From assembly GCF_015667935.1 (NCBI RefSeq), contig NZ_JADPET010000008.1:1-38700 (forward strand): a DNA stretch of 38,700 bases. Direction: 5' to 3'. Origin of the DNA: Clostridium sp. 1001270J_160509_D11. GTDB lineage: Bacteria; Bacillota; Clostridia; Peptostreptococcales; Peptostreptococcaceae. This document shows, piece after piece, positions 25,419 to 32,663 of this stretch (positions are counted from its first letter, which is position 1; each line of letters begins with the position of its first letter). The translations under genes and the position numbers were made by a program. The notes under the pieces were generated by a model. It was given only the letters and a program-made list of their open reading frames with translations. It did not search any database and was not told the origin of the DNA.

Positions 25419-25473
25419 TGGGCAGACTATAAGAATCGAACTTATAATACTTAAAAGTATATCCAATGTCTGC
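25419..25473 (-). ncRNA. tRNA-like element with T-arm and CCA, lacking a full cloverleaf
   Basis: The acceptor-like stem GCAGAC/GTCTGC (25468-25473 with 25422-25427) is followed by CCA. A T-arm ATAAG-TTCGATT-CTTAT (25429-25445) has the canonical TTCGA loop. In place of D and anticodon arms there is a single small hairpin (ATACT-TTTA-AGTAT). With ~52 nt it is too short for a normal tRNA; a degenerate tRNA or a tRNA-mimic module within the larger RNA is likely. Confidence 0.55.
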
Positions 25474-25667
25474 ATGTTGCCAGGAGTTTTACCTCCTGGC
25501 GGGCGATTACTAGAATAAAATGAACAAAATATAAAATCAGAAATCAATTTCTACTAAAAAAATACTAGTTGTAAAGGCAGTAGAAAGTTTACCAGGCTTT
25601 CTACTTAAAATAAATACAAATGTTAACGTATAAGAAAAATAACCTTTTTTAATTGTTTTTCTATACT

Positions 25668-25695
25668 ATTATAGTAACACATATCGGTGTGACAA
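25668..25695 (-). promoter_or_regulatory. Sigma-A promoter of the non-coding unit
   Basis: On the minus strand TTGTCA (25690-25695), 16-nt spacer, TATAAT (25668-25673). It lies just after the stop of the HNH gene at 25718 and faces the late operon. Confidence 0.85.
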
Positions 25696-25717
25696 AAGGT
25701 GCCACGTTTATTAAAAT

Positions 25718-26488
25718 TTAACTTTTTTTTCTAGCATTTTTATTTTTTGTATAAGTTTCTTTGAATCTGTTATAATGTTCTTCACTTCTTACTTTTCCAT
25801 GTTCTTCTGGCGTAACCCACATTAGGTTATCAATATTATTATTAAGCTTATCTTCATCTATATGATGCACTTGTGGTTTATTTTCTGGATTTGGTATAAA
25901 TGCTTCGGCTAAAATTCTATGTAACGGTTTTATTTTAGTTTGTTCGTTCAAAGTTAATGAAACATGTTTATATCCATCTAATTTGTTTATGCAACTTTTT
26001 ATTTTTCCCCCATTTTCTTTATTTATAATATCTCCATAGTTGTTTATTTTATATTTTTCTTCATAACCTTTTACATCTTTCCAAATAACTGGCTCTTTTC
26101 TTAATTCCTTATACCCGTATTCTCTATATAGAGCATTTATATTAAATACCCATTGTTTCCCATATTTTTTACAATCTATACCCTCTATAAATTTTCCATT
26201 AGCTATATTTCTTCTTAAAGTGCTTTCATCTTTTTTAAATATCTTACTAGCTTCTTTAAGGCTTATTATATTTTCAAATATATTTGTTTCTAAATCCATT
26301 TCTTTTATTTGAAGTATAGTATTTTCATCTAATTCATGAGTTTTAATATATATTTCTTTAGCTAAATCTATTCTTTTTTTCTGTTTTCTATTTTTTATAC
26401 CAAGTTCGTTAGCTTTCCCCCATAATTTTATCTGTGGCAATTCTGCCATCTTTCTTAATTCTGCTTCTATTTTCAAAATCTGTTTCAT
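25718..26488 (-). CDS. NUMOD4-HNH homing-type endonuclease
   Basis: 256 residues. The N-terminal ~80 residues are helical and charged. A winged-helix-like module follows (SLKEASKIFKKDESTLRRNI, then QWVFNINALYREYG). Then come NUMOD4 (WKDVKGYEEKYKINNYGDII) and an HNH_3 domain (HRILAEAFIPNPENKPQVHH, DEDKLNNNIDNLMWVTPEEH). Such genes are free-standing homing endonucleases. AAGGAGG precedes the ATG. It has its own promoter with an operator-like element, separated from ThyX by a terminator, so it is an inserted cargo between early and late regions. Confidence 0.9.
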   Translation of the reverse strand: MKQILKIEAELRKMAELPQIKLWGKANELGIKNRKQKKRIDLAKEIYIKTHELDENTILQIKEMDLETNIFENIISLKEASKIFKKDESTLRRNIANGKFIEGIDCKKYGKQWVFNINALYREYGYKELRKEPVIWKDVKGYEEKYKINNYGDIINKENGGKIKSCINKLDGYKHVSLTLNEQTKIKPLHRILAEAFIPNPENKPQVHHIDEDKLNNNIDNLMWVTPEEHGKVRSEEHYNRFKETYTKNKNARKKS

Positions 26489-26516
26489 ATTGTACCTCCT
26501 TATATTTATATAATAT

Positions 26517-26544
26517 ATTATACACTATATCGTGTATTTTGTAA
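26517..26544 (-). promoter_or_regulatory. Promoter with operator-like palindrome before the HNH gene
   Basis: Minus strand TTACAA (26539-26544), 16 nt, TATAAT (26517-26522). The spacer region contains the palindrome TACACGATATAGTGTA (26521-26536), close to the element in the early promoter, suggesting control by the phage repressor or Cro. Confidence 0.65.
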
Positions 26545-26573
26545 GTATCCATTTTCTTAAGATTTCTTATTAA

Positions 26574-26608
26574 TAAAAAATAGGCCAGTAACTTAATACT
26601 AGCCTATC
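26574..26608 (-). terminator. Terminator of the early operon
   Basis: Minus-strand stem ATAGGC/GCCTAT with partly paired interior, followed by TTTTTT. It lies after thyX and before the HNH promoter. Confidence 0.85.
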
Positions 26609-26631
26609 CCTTTACGTAACTTTATTTAGTT

Positions 26632-27321
26632 TTATTTCTTATATCTTAAGCATTCTTTATTACCTTCTGGACAATACCCAAGTTTCTTACAATTAGGTAC
26701 TAAGAAAGGTTTATATCTTGGCTCTACCTCTACGACTTGGTCAACCATTTGTTTTACAATATTTCTGATTGGTAATTCAGCCCTTCTACAAAGTCTAACA
26801 TTTGCTAAATGCGCTAAACATTCTATATTCACCGCTATATTACAACTTGTGCTAATCCCTATTGGTAATATTGTTCTAGCTATCTCATTAGCCTTTTCTC
26901 CTGTAATGTTACCCTCTTGCAAGTAACTTTGTATATTATTATATTGTAAGTTTACTATGTTTTCTTGGTCTTTTATTGCTTTTATCATATATGGATTAAT
27001 AGCTAATTCAGGTGCTGCATATATACTAACTTTGCCATCTTTGTTACAATATCTTAAACTTTGTACGTTTGTAACAAATCCTATATTATGTCGTACTGCT
27101 TGGTCAACTGCGCTTCTTGGTACATTTTCTAATTCAAACACAAAATGTAAATGTCTACTACCACTAAAATGACCACTTTTTAAACAATGCATTCCTACTG
27201 CTTCTGCTTTCTCTTTTGGAGTATTATAGCATATAGCTGCAAACTCACCATGTTTCTTTATAAAACTTTTAACTTCTTCTCCATTAACTAATCTTACTTT
27301 AAAATCATTTATTGTAAACAT
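26632..27321 (-). CDS. thyX: FAD-dependent thymidylate synthase ThyX
   Basis: 229 residues; makes dTMP from dUMP using methylene-THF and FAD for phage DNA synthesis. Family segments are CLKSGHFSGSRHLHFVFEL, VPRSAVDQAVRHN and the signature region RHN...SLRY (77-91), with a second motif LCRRAELPIRNIVKQM. The classic RHRx7S signature reads RHN with one extra residue before the Ser. A C-terminal NCKKLGYCPEGNKECL adds three cysteines outside the usual core, possibly a metal or redox site. AGGAGG precedes the ATG. It closes the early operon. Confidence 0.87.
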   Translation of the reverse strand: MFTINDFKVRLVNGEEVKSFIKKHGEFAAICYNTPKEKAEAVGMHCLKSGHFSGSRHLHFVFELENVPRSAVDQAVRHNIGFVTNVQSLRYCNKDGKVSIYAAPELAINPYMIKAIKDQENIVNLQYNNIQSYLQEGNITGEKANEIARTILPIGISTSCNIAVNIECLAHLANVRLCRRAELPIRNIVKQMVDQVVEVEPRYKPFLVPNCKKLGYCPEGNKECLRYKK

Positions 27322-27333
27322 ATTATCTCCCTC

Positions 27334-27729
27334 CTAAGCTATTTTCTTAAGTATATTTGAATGCAATCTATGTATTTGTCTCCAGCTGTAATTAAGTTCT
27401 ACGCATATTTCTTCCCATTTCTTACATTGCAAATATCTAGATCTCAATATTAATCTTTCTGTACTATCTTCTAATCCGTCTATTGTATGTTCTATACTTT
27501 CCATTATATCTACTAATTTACTTTGCTTTTGTATCAATTCAATCTGACTATCTTCGATTTTTGTTATTAATGTCAATATATCTGTCCCTTCTCCTCCACC
27601 TACAGGCATATCTGTTATAACTTGGCTTTTTATACTTGTTTTCTTTTCTTCTAGGTATTCTATTCTTTCTTTTATTTGTTTTACTTCTAATTCTATACTC
27701 CCATATTGCATTAATTCTTCTTTAGTCAT
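27334..27729 (-). CDS. DUF1492/ArpU-type phage transcription regulator
   Basis: 131 residues from ATG 27729, chosen for AAGGAG 7 nt upstream; an in-frame ATG 12 codons earlier lacks a site. A long coiled coil (about 10-85) precedes a sigma-region-4-like helix-turn-helix: LILRSRYLQCKKWEEICVEL, NYSWRQIHRLHSNIL. Proteins of this type stand at the end of phage early operons and activate late genes. It is a good candidate for controlling the promoter/leader at 25660. Confidence 0.82.
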   Translation of the reverse strand: MTKEELMQYGSIELEVKQIKERIEYLEEKKTSIKSQVITDMPVGGGEGTDILTLITKIEDSQIELIQKQSKLVDIMESIEHTIDGLEDSTERLILRSRYLQCKKWEEICVELNYSWRQIHRLHSNILKKIA

Positions 27730-27752
27730 ATTCAATCTCCTTAATAAATTAT

Positions 27753-27899
27753 TTATACTTCCCATGTTTCTGGTACTGAGTTAACTGCTATACATTCTCC
27801 TAATACTTTGTATATAAAGCAATTACTTTCGCATTGTACTGAACTGCATCTTTTACATTCTTCTTTTAAAGTTTTAAGTGCTTGTTTTATTTCTTCCAT
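27753..27899 (-). CDS. Hypothetical 48-residue Cys-rich protein
   Basis: Starts MEEIKQALKTLKEECKRCSS and contains six cysteines, including CKRC and CESNC, suggesting a zinc-binding fold. GGAGGGAG precedes the ATG, which overlaps the stop of the previous gene by one base. Function unknown; overlap and ribosome-binding site support expression within the early operon. Confidence 0.65.
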   Translation of the reverse strand: MEEIKQALKTLKEECKRCSSVQCESNCFIYKVLGECIAVNSVPETWEV

Positions 27900-28036
27900 T
27901 ATTCTCCCTCCAGTTCTCTTTCTACTTCTTCTATTGCTTTTATTACAGAAGCTAGAGGACTTGTCCCCTTAGCTTCCATTATTTCTTTTGCTCTATTTAC
28001 TATCTCATTCACCTTACTTAATATCGTTCTAATCAC
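27899..28036 (-). CDS. Hypothetical 45-residue helical protein
   Basis: An open frame MIRTILSKVNEIVNRAKEIM continuing to EEVERELEGE, wholly helical and amphipathic. The GTG at 28036 lies inside AGGGGGGTG, so the exact start is doubtful (a start a few codons later is possible). It is coupled to the next gene through TAATG. Function unknown. Confidence 0.5.
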   Translation of the reverse strand: MIRTILSKVNEIVNRAKEIMEAKGTSPLASVIKAIEEVERELEGE

Positions 28037-28040
28037 CCCC

Positions 28041-28292
28041 CTAGAAGAAACTAAGTTGCGTATATTCTATCGACTTAATTTCTTCTTGTTTAAATTTTTC
28101 TGCTGGATCTGAATATTTTACTTTGCCACATTCATAGCTACATTTATCCTTGCAATCTTTGCAACATTGTTGTTTGCATATATCGTTCAAATCCAGTTCT
28201 ATACCGTTCTCTATCTGTTCAAATAACATTAACTCTTTTACTGCGTCCATGCGTTCACAGCCTAGAGTTGTTAGGTTTTCGCATTCTTCCAT
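28041..28292 (-). CDS. Hypothetical 83-residue Cys-rich protein
   Basis: Unrecognised. The N-half is helical (MDAVKELMLFEQIENGIELD). The middle contains a dense cysteine cluster CKQQCCKDCKDKCSYECGK, suggesting a metal-binding knuckle. It lies 8 bp after the sigma-factor gene in the same operon. Confidence 0.68.
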   Translation of the reverse strand: MEECENLTTLGCERMDAVKELMLFEQIENGIELDLNDICKQQCCKDCKDKCSYECGKVKYSDPAEKFKQEEIKSIEYTQLSFF

Positions 28293-28300
28293 ATTACCAC

Positions 28301-28855
28301 CTATGCTGTTATCCCTAATTCAAATAATTTATCTCTTGCTTTATCTAATCTTTTCCTGATTGTATTTTCGTTTGCTCCAATCATTTTTGCTATTTCATTA
28401 TTCTTATAACCTTCTGCTTTTTTCGTTACAATTGTTTTTATATCTTTTATCTTTGTTTTTTCAAGCATTTCTAATAGATGCTCTTGTTCCTCTAGAGAAG
28501 AATACTCATCTCTCGTATCCATTAACCAATCGTTATATTCTAGTTCTTCACATCTTGGTACTTTGTTGTCGATTGATGCCTTACACTCAGCATCAACCTT
28601 TCTCTTTTGACATTTTTGTTTTGTTATATACATAGATATTTCCCCATTTATGCATTTGTAGGCGAACGTTGAGAATGCAAACCCTTTACTTGCATCAAAT
28701 TTATTTATCGCTTTTACCAGCCCTACAATTCCTTCTCCAATGTAATTTTCTCTATCTTCTTTTGTAATACTTTTGTTTCCGAATCTTTTGTTTATTATTG
28801 AGTGTACTAACGCTATATTATCTTCTGCTAATTTATTTTTTTCTTCTCTGTCCAT
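28301..28855 (-). CDS. Phage sigma-70 family factor (region 2 + region 4)
   Basis: 184 residues. Region 2 is clear: EGIVGLVKAINKFDASKGFA, FSTFAYKCINGEISMYITKQ, like SigB/SigF-type alternative sigma factors. Region 4 has the helix-turn-helix IVTKKAEGYKNNEIAKMIGA, NENTIRKRLDKARDKLFELG. Region 3 is reduced to an acidic linker. It could redirect host RNA polymerase to phage promoters; targets are not evident. It lies next to the VRR-NUC gene in the early operon, starting with a GGGGGAAAAG-type site. Confidence 0.85.
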   Translation of the reverse strand: MDREEKNKLAEDNIALVHSIINKRFGNKSITKEDRENYIGEGIVGLVKAINKFDASKGFAFSTFAYKCINGEISMYITKQKCQKRKVDAECKASIDNKVPRCEELEYNDWLMDTRDEYSSLEEQEHLLEMLEKTKIKDIKTIVTKKAEGYKNNEIAKMIGANENTIRKRLDKARDKLFELGITA

Positions 28856-28880
28856 TTCTTTTCCCCCTATTACATTTAAT

Positions 28881-29333
28881 CTAAATCCCTAAGTATTTCT
28901 TGATAGTTTGTATTGCTTCTTCACAGCTATAACAAACCTTAACCTCATACCCTTGTTGCATCAAATCCCTAATCCATTTCTTTTGGTTGTCAGTACATTT
29001 ATTGCGTCCTACCTTCATTTCAATGAATAGACCGTATTTTGGACTTCTAGGAATTGGTAAAAATAAATCTGGTACTCCAGCTTTTACTCCTTGTCTTTTT
29101 AAATTTGCAGCTTCCAGTTTATTTCTAGTTCCACCATTAGGACAATGATATAAAAGTTTTAACTCTGGATATCTTCCTTCTTGCCATTTTGCCCATTGTA
29201 TTAGTGCTTTTTGTTCTTCTGCTTCTGTTGTTTTAGGTTTTTTAGGTTTATTTTTATCTGCTTTCTTAATCTCCTTGTAGGCTGTTAAATCGCTATATCC
29301 TTCTTTGTTTTTATTTGGCTGATATCTCTCCAT
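28881..29333 (-). CDS. VRR-NUC domain nuclease
   Basis: 150 residues. After a basic linker (KADKNKPKKPKTTEAEEQ), the VRR-NUC core shows PNGGTRNKLEAANLKRQGVK, AGVPDLFLPIPRSP and GLFIEMKVGRNKCTDNQKKW: the D and ExK catalytic residues of the PD-(D/E)XK fold. Widespread in phages near replication genes, probably acting on branched DNA or as a Holliday-junction nuclease. Confidence 0.92.
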   Translation of the reverse strand: MERYQPNKNKEGYSDLTAYKEIKKADKNKPKKPKTTEAEEQKALIQWAKWQEGRYPELKLLYHCPNGGTRNKLEAANLKRQGVKAGVPDLFLPIPRSPKYGLFIEMKVGRNKCTDNQKKWIRDLMQQGYEVKVCYSCEEAIQTIKKYLGI

Positions 29334-29425
29334 TGTCTTCCCCCTCTATTTTCTTAATGGCGCTAACATAAGATATAATTTATGAATTAATTTTTCTTTG
29401 TCTGCTACTATTTTTGCTTCATCGT

Positions 29426-29737
29426 TTATCGCTGGTCCTCTTTTTTCCCTGCATGATATTCTTCTCTACAAGTATCACTACAAAATCTTTGTTTTGCTCT
29501 ATTACTTGTATATTCTTTGCCACAATAATCGCATATTTTTTTATTAGCATTTTTTATGAAATTTATTTGCCATTCCTTTTTATATGGAATGTCTTGTCTT
29601 ATAGCTGATGCTACAGCTCCAGCGTATATTTTCTTGCCATATACACGTGAAAGATACTTCGCTACTACATTTTGGCCTGTAAATTCTAATACTTCACCAG
29701 TTTTTATATTTTTTACTTCGATTATATTTTTTTCCAT
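29426..29737 (-). CDS. Zinc-finger DNA-binding phage protein (103 residues)
   Basis: Starts at ATG 29737 (GGGGAGA 6 nt upstream) rather than an in-frame ATG 33 codons earlier, which lies inside the preceding gene without a site. The N-half (EVKNIKTGEVLEFTGQNVVA) resembles NUMOD-like DNA-binding modules of homing proteins; the C-half has a treble-clef zinc finger CDYCGKEYTSNRAKQRFCSD, then C. No nuclease residues are visible, so it may be a regulator or a degenerate homing protein. The 92 bp downstream of it (29334-29425) contain an open frame but no acceptable start. Confidence 0.65.
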   Translation of the reverse strand: MEKNIIEVKNIKTGEVLEFTGQNVVAKYLSRVYGKKIYAGAVASAIRQDIPYKKEWQINFIKNANKKICDYCGKEYTSNRAKQRFCSDTCREEYHAGKKEDQR

Positions 29738-29739
29738 TA

Positions 29740-30285
29740 CTATTCTCCCCTTCTCTTTACTTCTTTTGTTTCTAGTTCTTTTAAGTAGGCAGCTAGTTCC
29801 TCGGGACTTAATTTGTATTCTTTTATTTTGCTGCATTTTTTCTCGCTTTCATAATTACCTTTCAAGATTATCTCTCCAGCTTGTAAGAAAAATACACCAC
29901 CGCTGTTACGTCTAGGGTCTATTTTTTGTACCTCTATCTTACTGGGTTTTTTAGATTCTCTTCTTAAACATCCGCAACTCTTAGTTGTCCCACTTTTTAG
30001 ATTCCCTTCTATTACGACTGTTATATTTCCGCACTCACATTTGCATTTCCAGTATCTTCTGCTTTTTTCTACGTGATCTAGTTCTAATACAACTAATTTC
30101 CCATATATTTCACCTGTCAAATCTACAACTTTTGGTTCTCTAGTAAGGTTTATATTTTTTATGTATTTTCTTATAGTCCAATCACTTCTATTTAGCTCAT
30201 TTGAGATAGCAAGTATTGAATAACCTTTGCTATGCAATTTTTTTATCTTTCTTATTTCAAGTTCAGAGATTCTTTTTGCCATCAT
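29740..30285 (-). CDS. HTH and zinc-ribbon DNA-binding protein
   Basis: 181 residues. The N-terminal resolvase-like HTH (IRKIKKLHSKGYSILAISNE, LNRSDWTIRKYI) is followed by an AP2/homing-type DNA-binding module (YGKLVVLELDHVEKSRRYWK, CKCECG...KSCGCLRRE) with four zinc-ligand cysteines, then a basic, lysine-rich tail. No nuclease domain is visible. GGGGGATA precedes the start, where two ATGs are adjacent. A phage DNA-binding protein of unknown target. Confidence 0.7.
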   Translation of the reverse strand: MMAKRISELEIRKIKKLHSKGYSILAISNELNRSDWTIRKYIKNINLTREPKVVDLTGEIYGKLVVLELDHVEKSRRYWKCKCECGNITVVIEGNLKSGTTKSCGCLRRESKKPSKIEVQKIDPRRNSGGVFFLQAGEIILKGNYESEKKCSKIKEYKLSPEELAAYLKELETKEVKRRGE

Positions 30286-30307
30286 TATCCCCCTTCTAGA
30301 GGCTTGT

Positions 30308-31063
30308 TTAAGCCCCTATAATATTTCTTAATCTGTAATTATTGCTACAATCCCTAGGAAACTCTATTACATTCCCTTGGCTCATTTCTATCAATCTGCT
30401 ACCTATTGCTTCATCCCAATTCAATATTTCTTTTATACTTTTCTCAGTTGATATTATCATTGGCATTCCTTTTAGGTATCTAGTGTTTATTACCTTGTAA
30501 ATATGCTTTAGGTCTGCTTGTGTCGGTTCACCCTTTAGGAAGTCATCTAAAAATAGGACTGGCGGATTGGTATATTTCTCTAGTTCTCTTATGTAATCTG
30601 TTTCGTCCATGCTTGTCTGTTTTAGGTCAGTTATCATTGTTAAGTATTCCTTATATACGCAACCCACATTGTTGTTAATTAGCTCTAACATTGCTGCTAT
30701 TCCAAGATGTGTTTTCCCACTCCCCGGTTGCCCTGTTAATATAAGTCCTGAGCTTCTATTTTCTAAGAAATTCTCAATATATTGTTTAGCCTTGTATTTT
30801 GCCTCTATTTGCCATTTCTTGTCAGTTTTAAAGGAATTAATAGTCTTTTGTTTAAAAACCTCTGTAAGACCACTTCTATTCATTTTTTCGATGCTTTGCT
30901 TTTTACTAAGGCACTTACAAGGTATTGCTACCTCGTAACCGTCTTTGTCTATCTGGAATGTATAACCCTTATCTTCACATATAGGGCAGTCACAATGCGT
31001 TTCTTCTTCTACTTTGCAATTTTGTTTCATTCTGTCTAGCATTCTTATTAGATCTTGGTCCAT
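30308..31063 (-). CDS. DnaC-like AAA+ helicase loader
   Basis: 251 residues from ATG 31063 (GGGGTG 9 nt upstream). An N-terminal zinc-binding stretch (CDCPIC about 24-29 and CKC 49-51) precedes the AAA+ domain with Walker A GQPGSGKT (111-118), Walker B VLFLDDF (about 169-175) and an arginine-finger region (EAIGSRLIEMSQG). It should load the host replicative helicase at the phage origin together with the upstream DnaD-like protein. The start codon overlaps the end of that gene. Confidence 0.92.
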   Translation of the reverse strand: MDQDLIRMLDRMKQNCKVEEETHCDCPICEDKGYTFQIDKDGYEVAIPCKCLSKKQSIEKMNRSGLTEVFKQKTINSFKTDKKWQIEAKYKAKQYIENFLENRSSGLILTGQPGSGKTHLGIAAMLELINNNVGCVYKEYLTMITDLKQTSMDETDYIRELEKYTNPPVLFLDDFLKGEPTQADLKHIYKVINTRYLKGMPMIISTEKSIKEILNWDEAIGSRLIEMSQGNVIEFPRDCSNNYRLRNIIGA

Positions 31064-31064
31064 A

Positions 31065-31991
31065 TTAATTTGCACCCCATTCTTCTAATTTTCTTAGCAT
31101 TTCTAATGCTTCTTCATCTAGCTCTTCATCATTAGATGTTTTAGGTCTGTCTAAAAAGTCAAATTTATGTGATTCATCTTGCTGTTTAGGTTTGTCTTGC
31201 TGTAGTTTGTATGCTTGTAATTGGTCGTATGTCGTTATATTTTTATTGGTCCAGTTGTTTATTATGCCTTTTAAATAACCTAGATTCGTTTTCCCTCTTT
31301 CAGTACATATTTCTAATGCACGTTTAAATAACTTGATATCTATCTCATTACTTATTCCTATAAGCCATTCTGATACTAATCCATTTATCATACCTATATT
31401 CTTTTCATATAAAGATGCAAACTCACCTACCGACTTACTGTTTTGTGTTTCATCTCTATCTCTAGGTCTATCTCTATCTCTATCTCTATCTCTATCTCTA
31501 TCTCTATCTCTAATTATGGTGGAGATTTGACCGGACATTTGTCCATTTATTTCGGACACTTGTTGGGACATTTGTCCGACTGTTTGTCCTTTTTCTTCTA
31601 GTAACTGTTTCTTTTCTTCGTCAATTCTTCTTCTGTAATTTCTTTTTCTATCTGCTTCTGTAGAACTTTTCCCAATAAAGTCTTGAATATCTAACATGTA
31701 GATAGCTCCATTGTCTAATATTTCTACTAATCCTAATTGTTGAAATATATCAACTGCTTTCTCTACTACTGCTACTGGATGCCTAGTAATATTAGCAAGC
31801 ATTGTTGGATTGTATGGTATTCTGTCGTTAAATATTAGCTTTCCTGTATTTTTTAGACTTCTAAGATAAAGTTTAAGGAGTATGTTTGAATATAAATAAC
31901 CATCTGGCATACTTTCAAGCATTATCATTTCGTCCCTATCGAAAAAATTATCTACTAATTTTAGATAATAATATTTTTGATTGTCGCTCAT
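31065..31991 (-). CDS. Phage replisome organiser / DnaD-like initiator
   Basis: 308 residues from ATG 31991 (AAAGGAGG 7 nt upstream). The N-terminal winged helix of phage replisome organisers is seen in YYYLKLVDNFFDRDEMIMLE and PDGYLYSNILLKLYLRSLKN. A linker contains an Arg-Asp dipeptide tract encoded by a hexanucleotide repeat. The C-terminal DnaD domain follows (FASLYEKNIGMINGLVSEWL; GYLKGIINNWTNKNITT). It likely binds the phage origin and recruits the helicase loader. Confidence 0.9.
   Translation of the reverse strand: MSDNQKYYYLKLVDNFFDRDEMIMLESMPDGYLYSNILLKLYLRSLKNTGKLIFNDRIPYNPTMLANITRHPVAVVEKAVDIFQQLGLVEILDNGAIYMLDIQDFIGKSSTEADRKRNYRRRIDEEKKQLLEEKGQTVGQMSQQVSEINGQMSGQISTIIRDRDRDRDRDRDRDRPRDRDETQNSKSVGEFASLYEKNIGMINGLVSEWLIGISNEIDIKLFKRALEICTERGKTNLGYLKGIINNWTNKNITTYDQLQAYKLQQDKPKQQDESHKFDFLDRPKTSNDEELDEEALEMLRKLEEWGAN
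31471..31512 (-). repeat. Hexanucleotide tandem repeat (TCTCTA)7 in the initiator gene
   Basis: Seven perfect copies of TCTCTA on the plus strand, with degenerate copies beside them, encoding (Arg-Asp)n in the linker between the two domains. Copy-number slippage changes length by two residues without frameshift. Confidence 0.97.
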
Positions 31992-32033
31992 TACCAAGCC
32001 TCCTTTTCTCTAGGAAGGGGATTTCTCCCCAAC

Positions 32034-32663
32034 CTATGCTGTTTTTTCTGCTGCTTTTTCATATCCATTACAAACCATATCGTACTCTGGTTTGCTCAGG
32101 TCTTTTACTTCCTTATTGAATTTCTTCATAACTTGTTGTTTTACAAGGTCCTTATCTGCTCCAGCCTTACTAGCTATTGCATATAATCTGGCTAACTGCT
32201 TGTCCGATAATTTTCTAGAAGTATTATCTATTTGATTGTGTGATTTACTGCTATCCTCTTTACCATGCTTATTAGTTGCATCTGCATCTTTTACATCATC
32301 GATACAGAACATCCCATTTAATGCGTATTTTCTAGCATAACTTGAACAACTTCCAGTAACTTGTGCTAGATCCATACCTTTCTTATTTTCATCCTCTCTA
32401 GCTAAAGATTTATTTTCTAATACATCGCCTGTTTCTATGTCTATAAACTTGCAAGTTGCTTCTATGTAATATCTATCTCCTACTAATTTGATTTCATCTG
32501 TTAAAGTAACTGTTGCTTTTACTTGTTTTAACAGTGGTTTTAGACTTTCTAATATATCTTCACAGCTTCTATAACTGTAGCCCCCAAACTTGTTAAATTG
32601 GCTTTTAGGTGCTTTTAACTCTGTTTGTATATCTAATAACTTCTTGTATATACTGTCTGCCAT
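32034..32663 (-). CDS. ERF-family single-strand annealing recombinase
   Basis: 209 residues from ATG 32663 (GGAGGGTG 7 nt upstream). ERF family features: MADSIYKKLLDIQTELKAPK, NKFGGYSYRSCEDILESLKP, and the signature QVTGSCSSYARKYALNGMF with DVKDADATN. A C-terminal helical domain (KLSDKQLARLYAIASKAGAD) follows. It anneals ssDNA during phage replication and recombination. No partner exonuclease or SSB is visible beside it. Confidence 0.92.
   Translation of the reverse strand: MADSIYKKLLDIQTELKAPKSQFNKFGGYSYRSCEDILESLKPLLKQVKATVTLTDEIKLVGDRYYIEATCKFIDIETGDVLENKSLAREDENKKGMDLAQVTGSCSSYARKYALNGMFCIDDVKDADATNKHGKEDSSKSHNQIDNTSRKLSDKQLARLYAIASKAGADKDLVKQQVMKKFNKEVKDLSKPEYDMVCNGYEKAAEKTA

Larger units (their letters stand above)
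25183..25661 (-). ncRNA. ~480-nt structured phage RNA / late leader
   Basis: A stretch without a credible gene that has its own sigma-A promoter (25668-25695) and a strong terminator. In transcript order it holds a hairpin GTAGAAAG/CTTTCTAC (25584-25608), AGAAA-TTGA-TTTCT (25540-25553), GCCAGGAG/CTCCTGGC (25479-25500), a tRNA-like fold (25419-25473), GGGGCTTTA/TAAAGCCCC (25373-25390) and the terminator. Its place before the late genes recalls the lambda 6S/Q-dependent leader. Large ornate phage RNAs such as GOLLD and ROOL are an alternative; no covariance search was possible. A 79-codon open frame from a TTG (25547) lacks a ribosome-binding site and crosses the hairpins, so it is not called. 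Confidence 0.7.

Noticed and set aside
25308..25547. A 79-codon frame across the structured RNA region
   Set aside because: It starts at TTG without a ribosome-binding site and crosses strong hairpins and a tRNA-like fold; it is better explained as non-coding RNA.
29334..29440. A short open frame between the VRR-NUC gene and the zinc-finger gene
   Set aside because: The frame is open but lacks an acceptable start codon with a ribosome-binding site.
31471..31512. A CRISPR-like or regulatory array
   Set aside because: It is a simple hexanucleotide microsatellite within a coding linker with no spacers.
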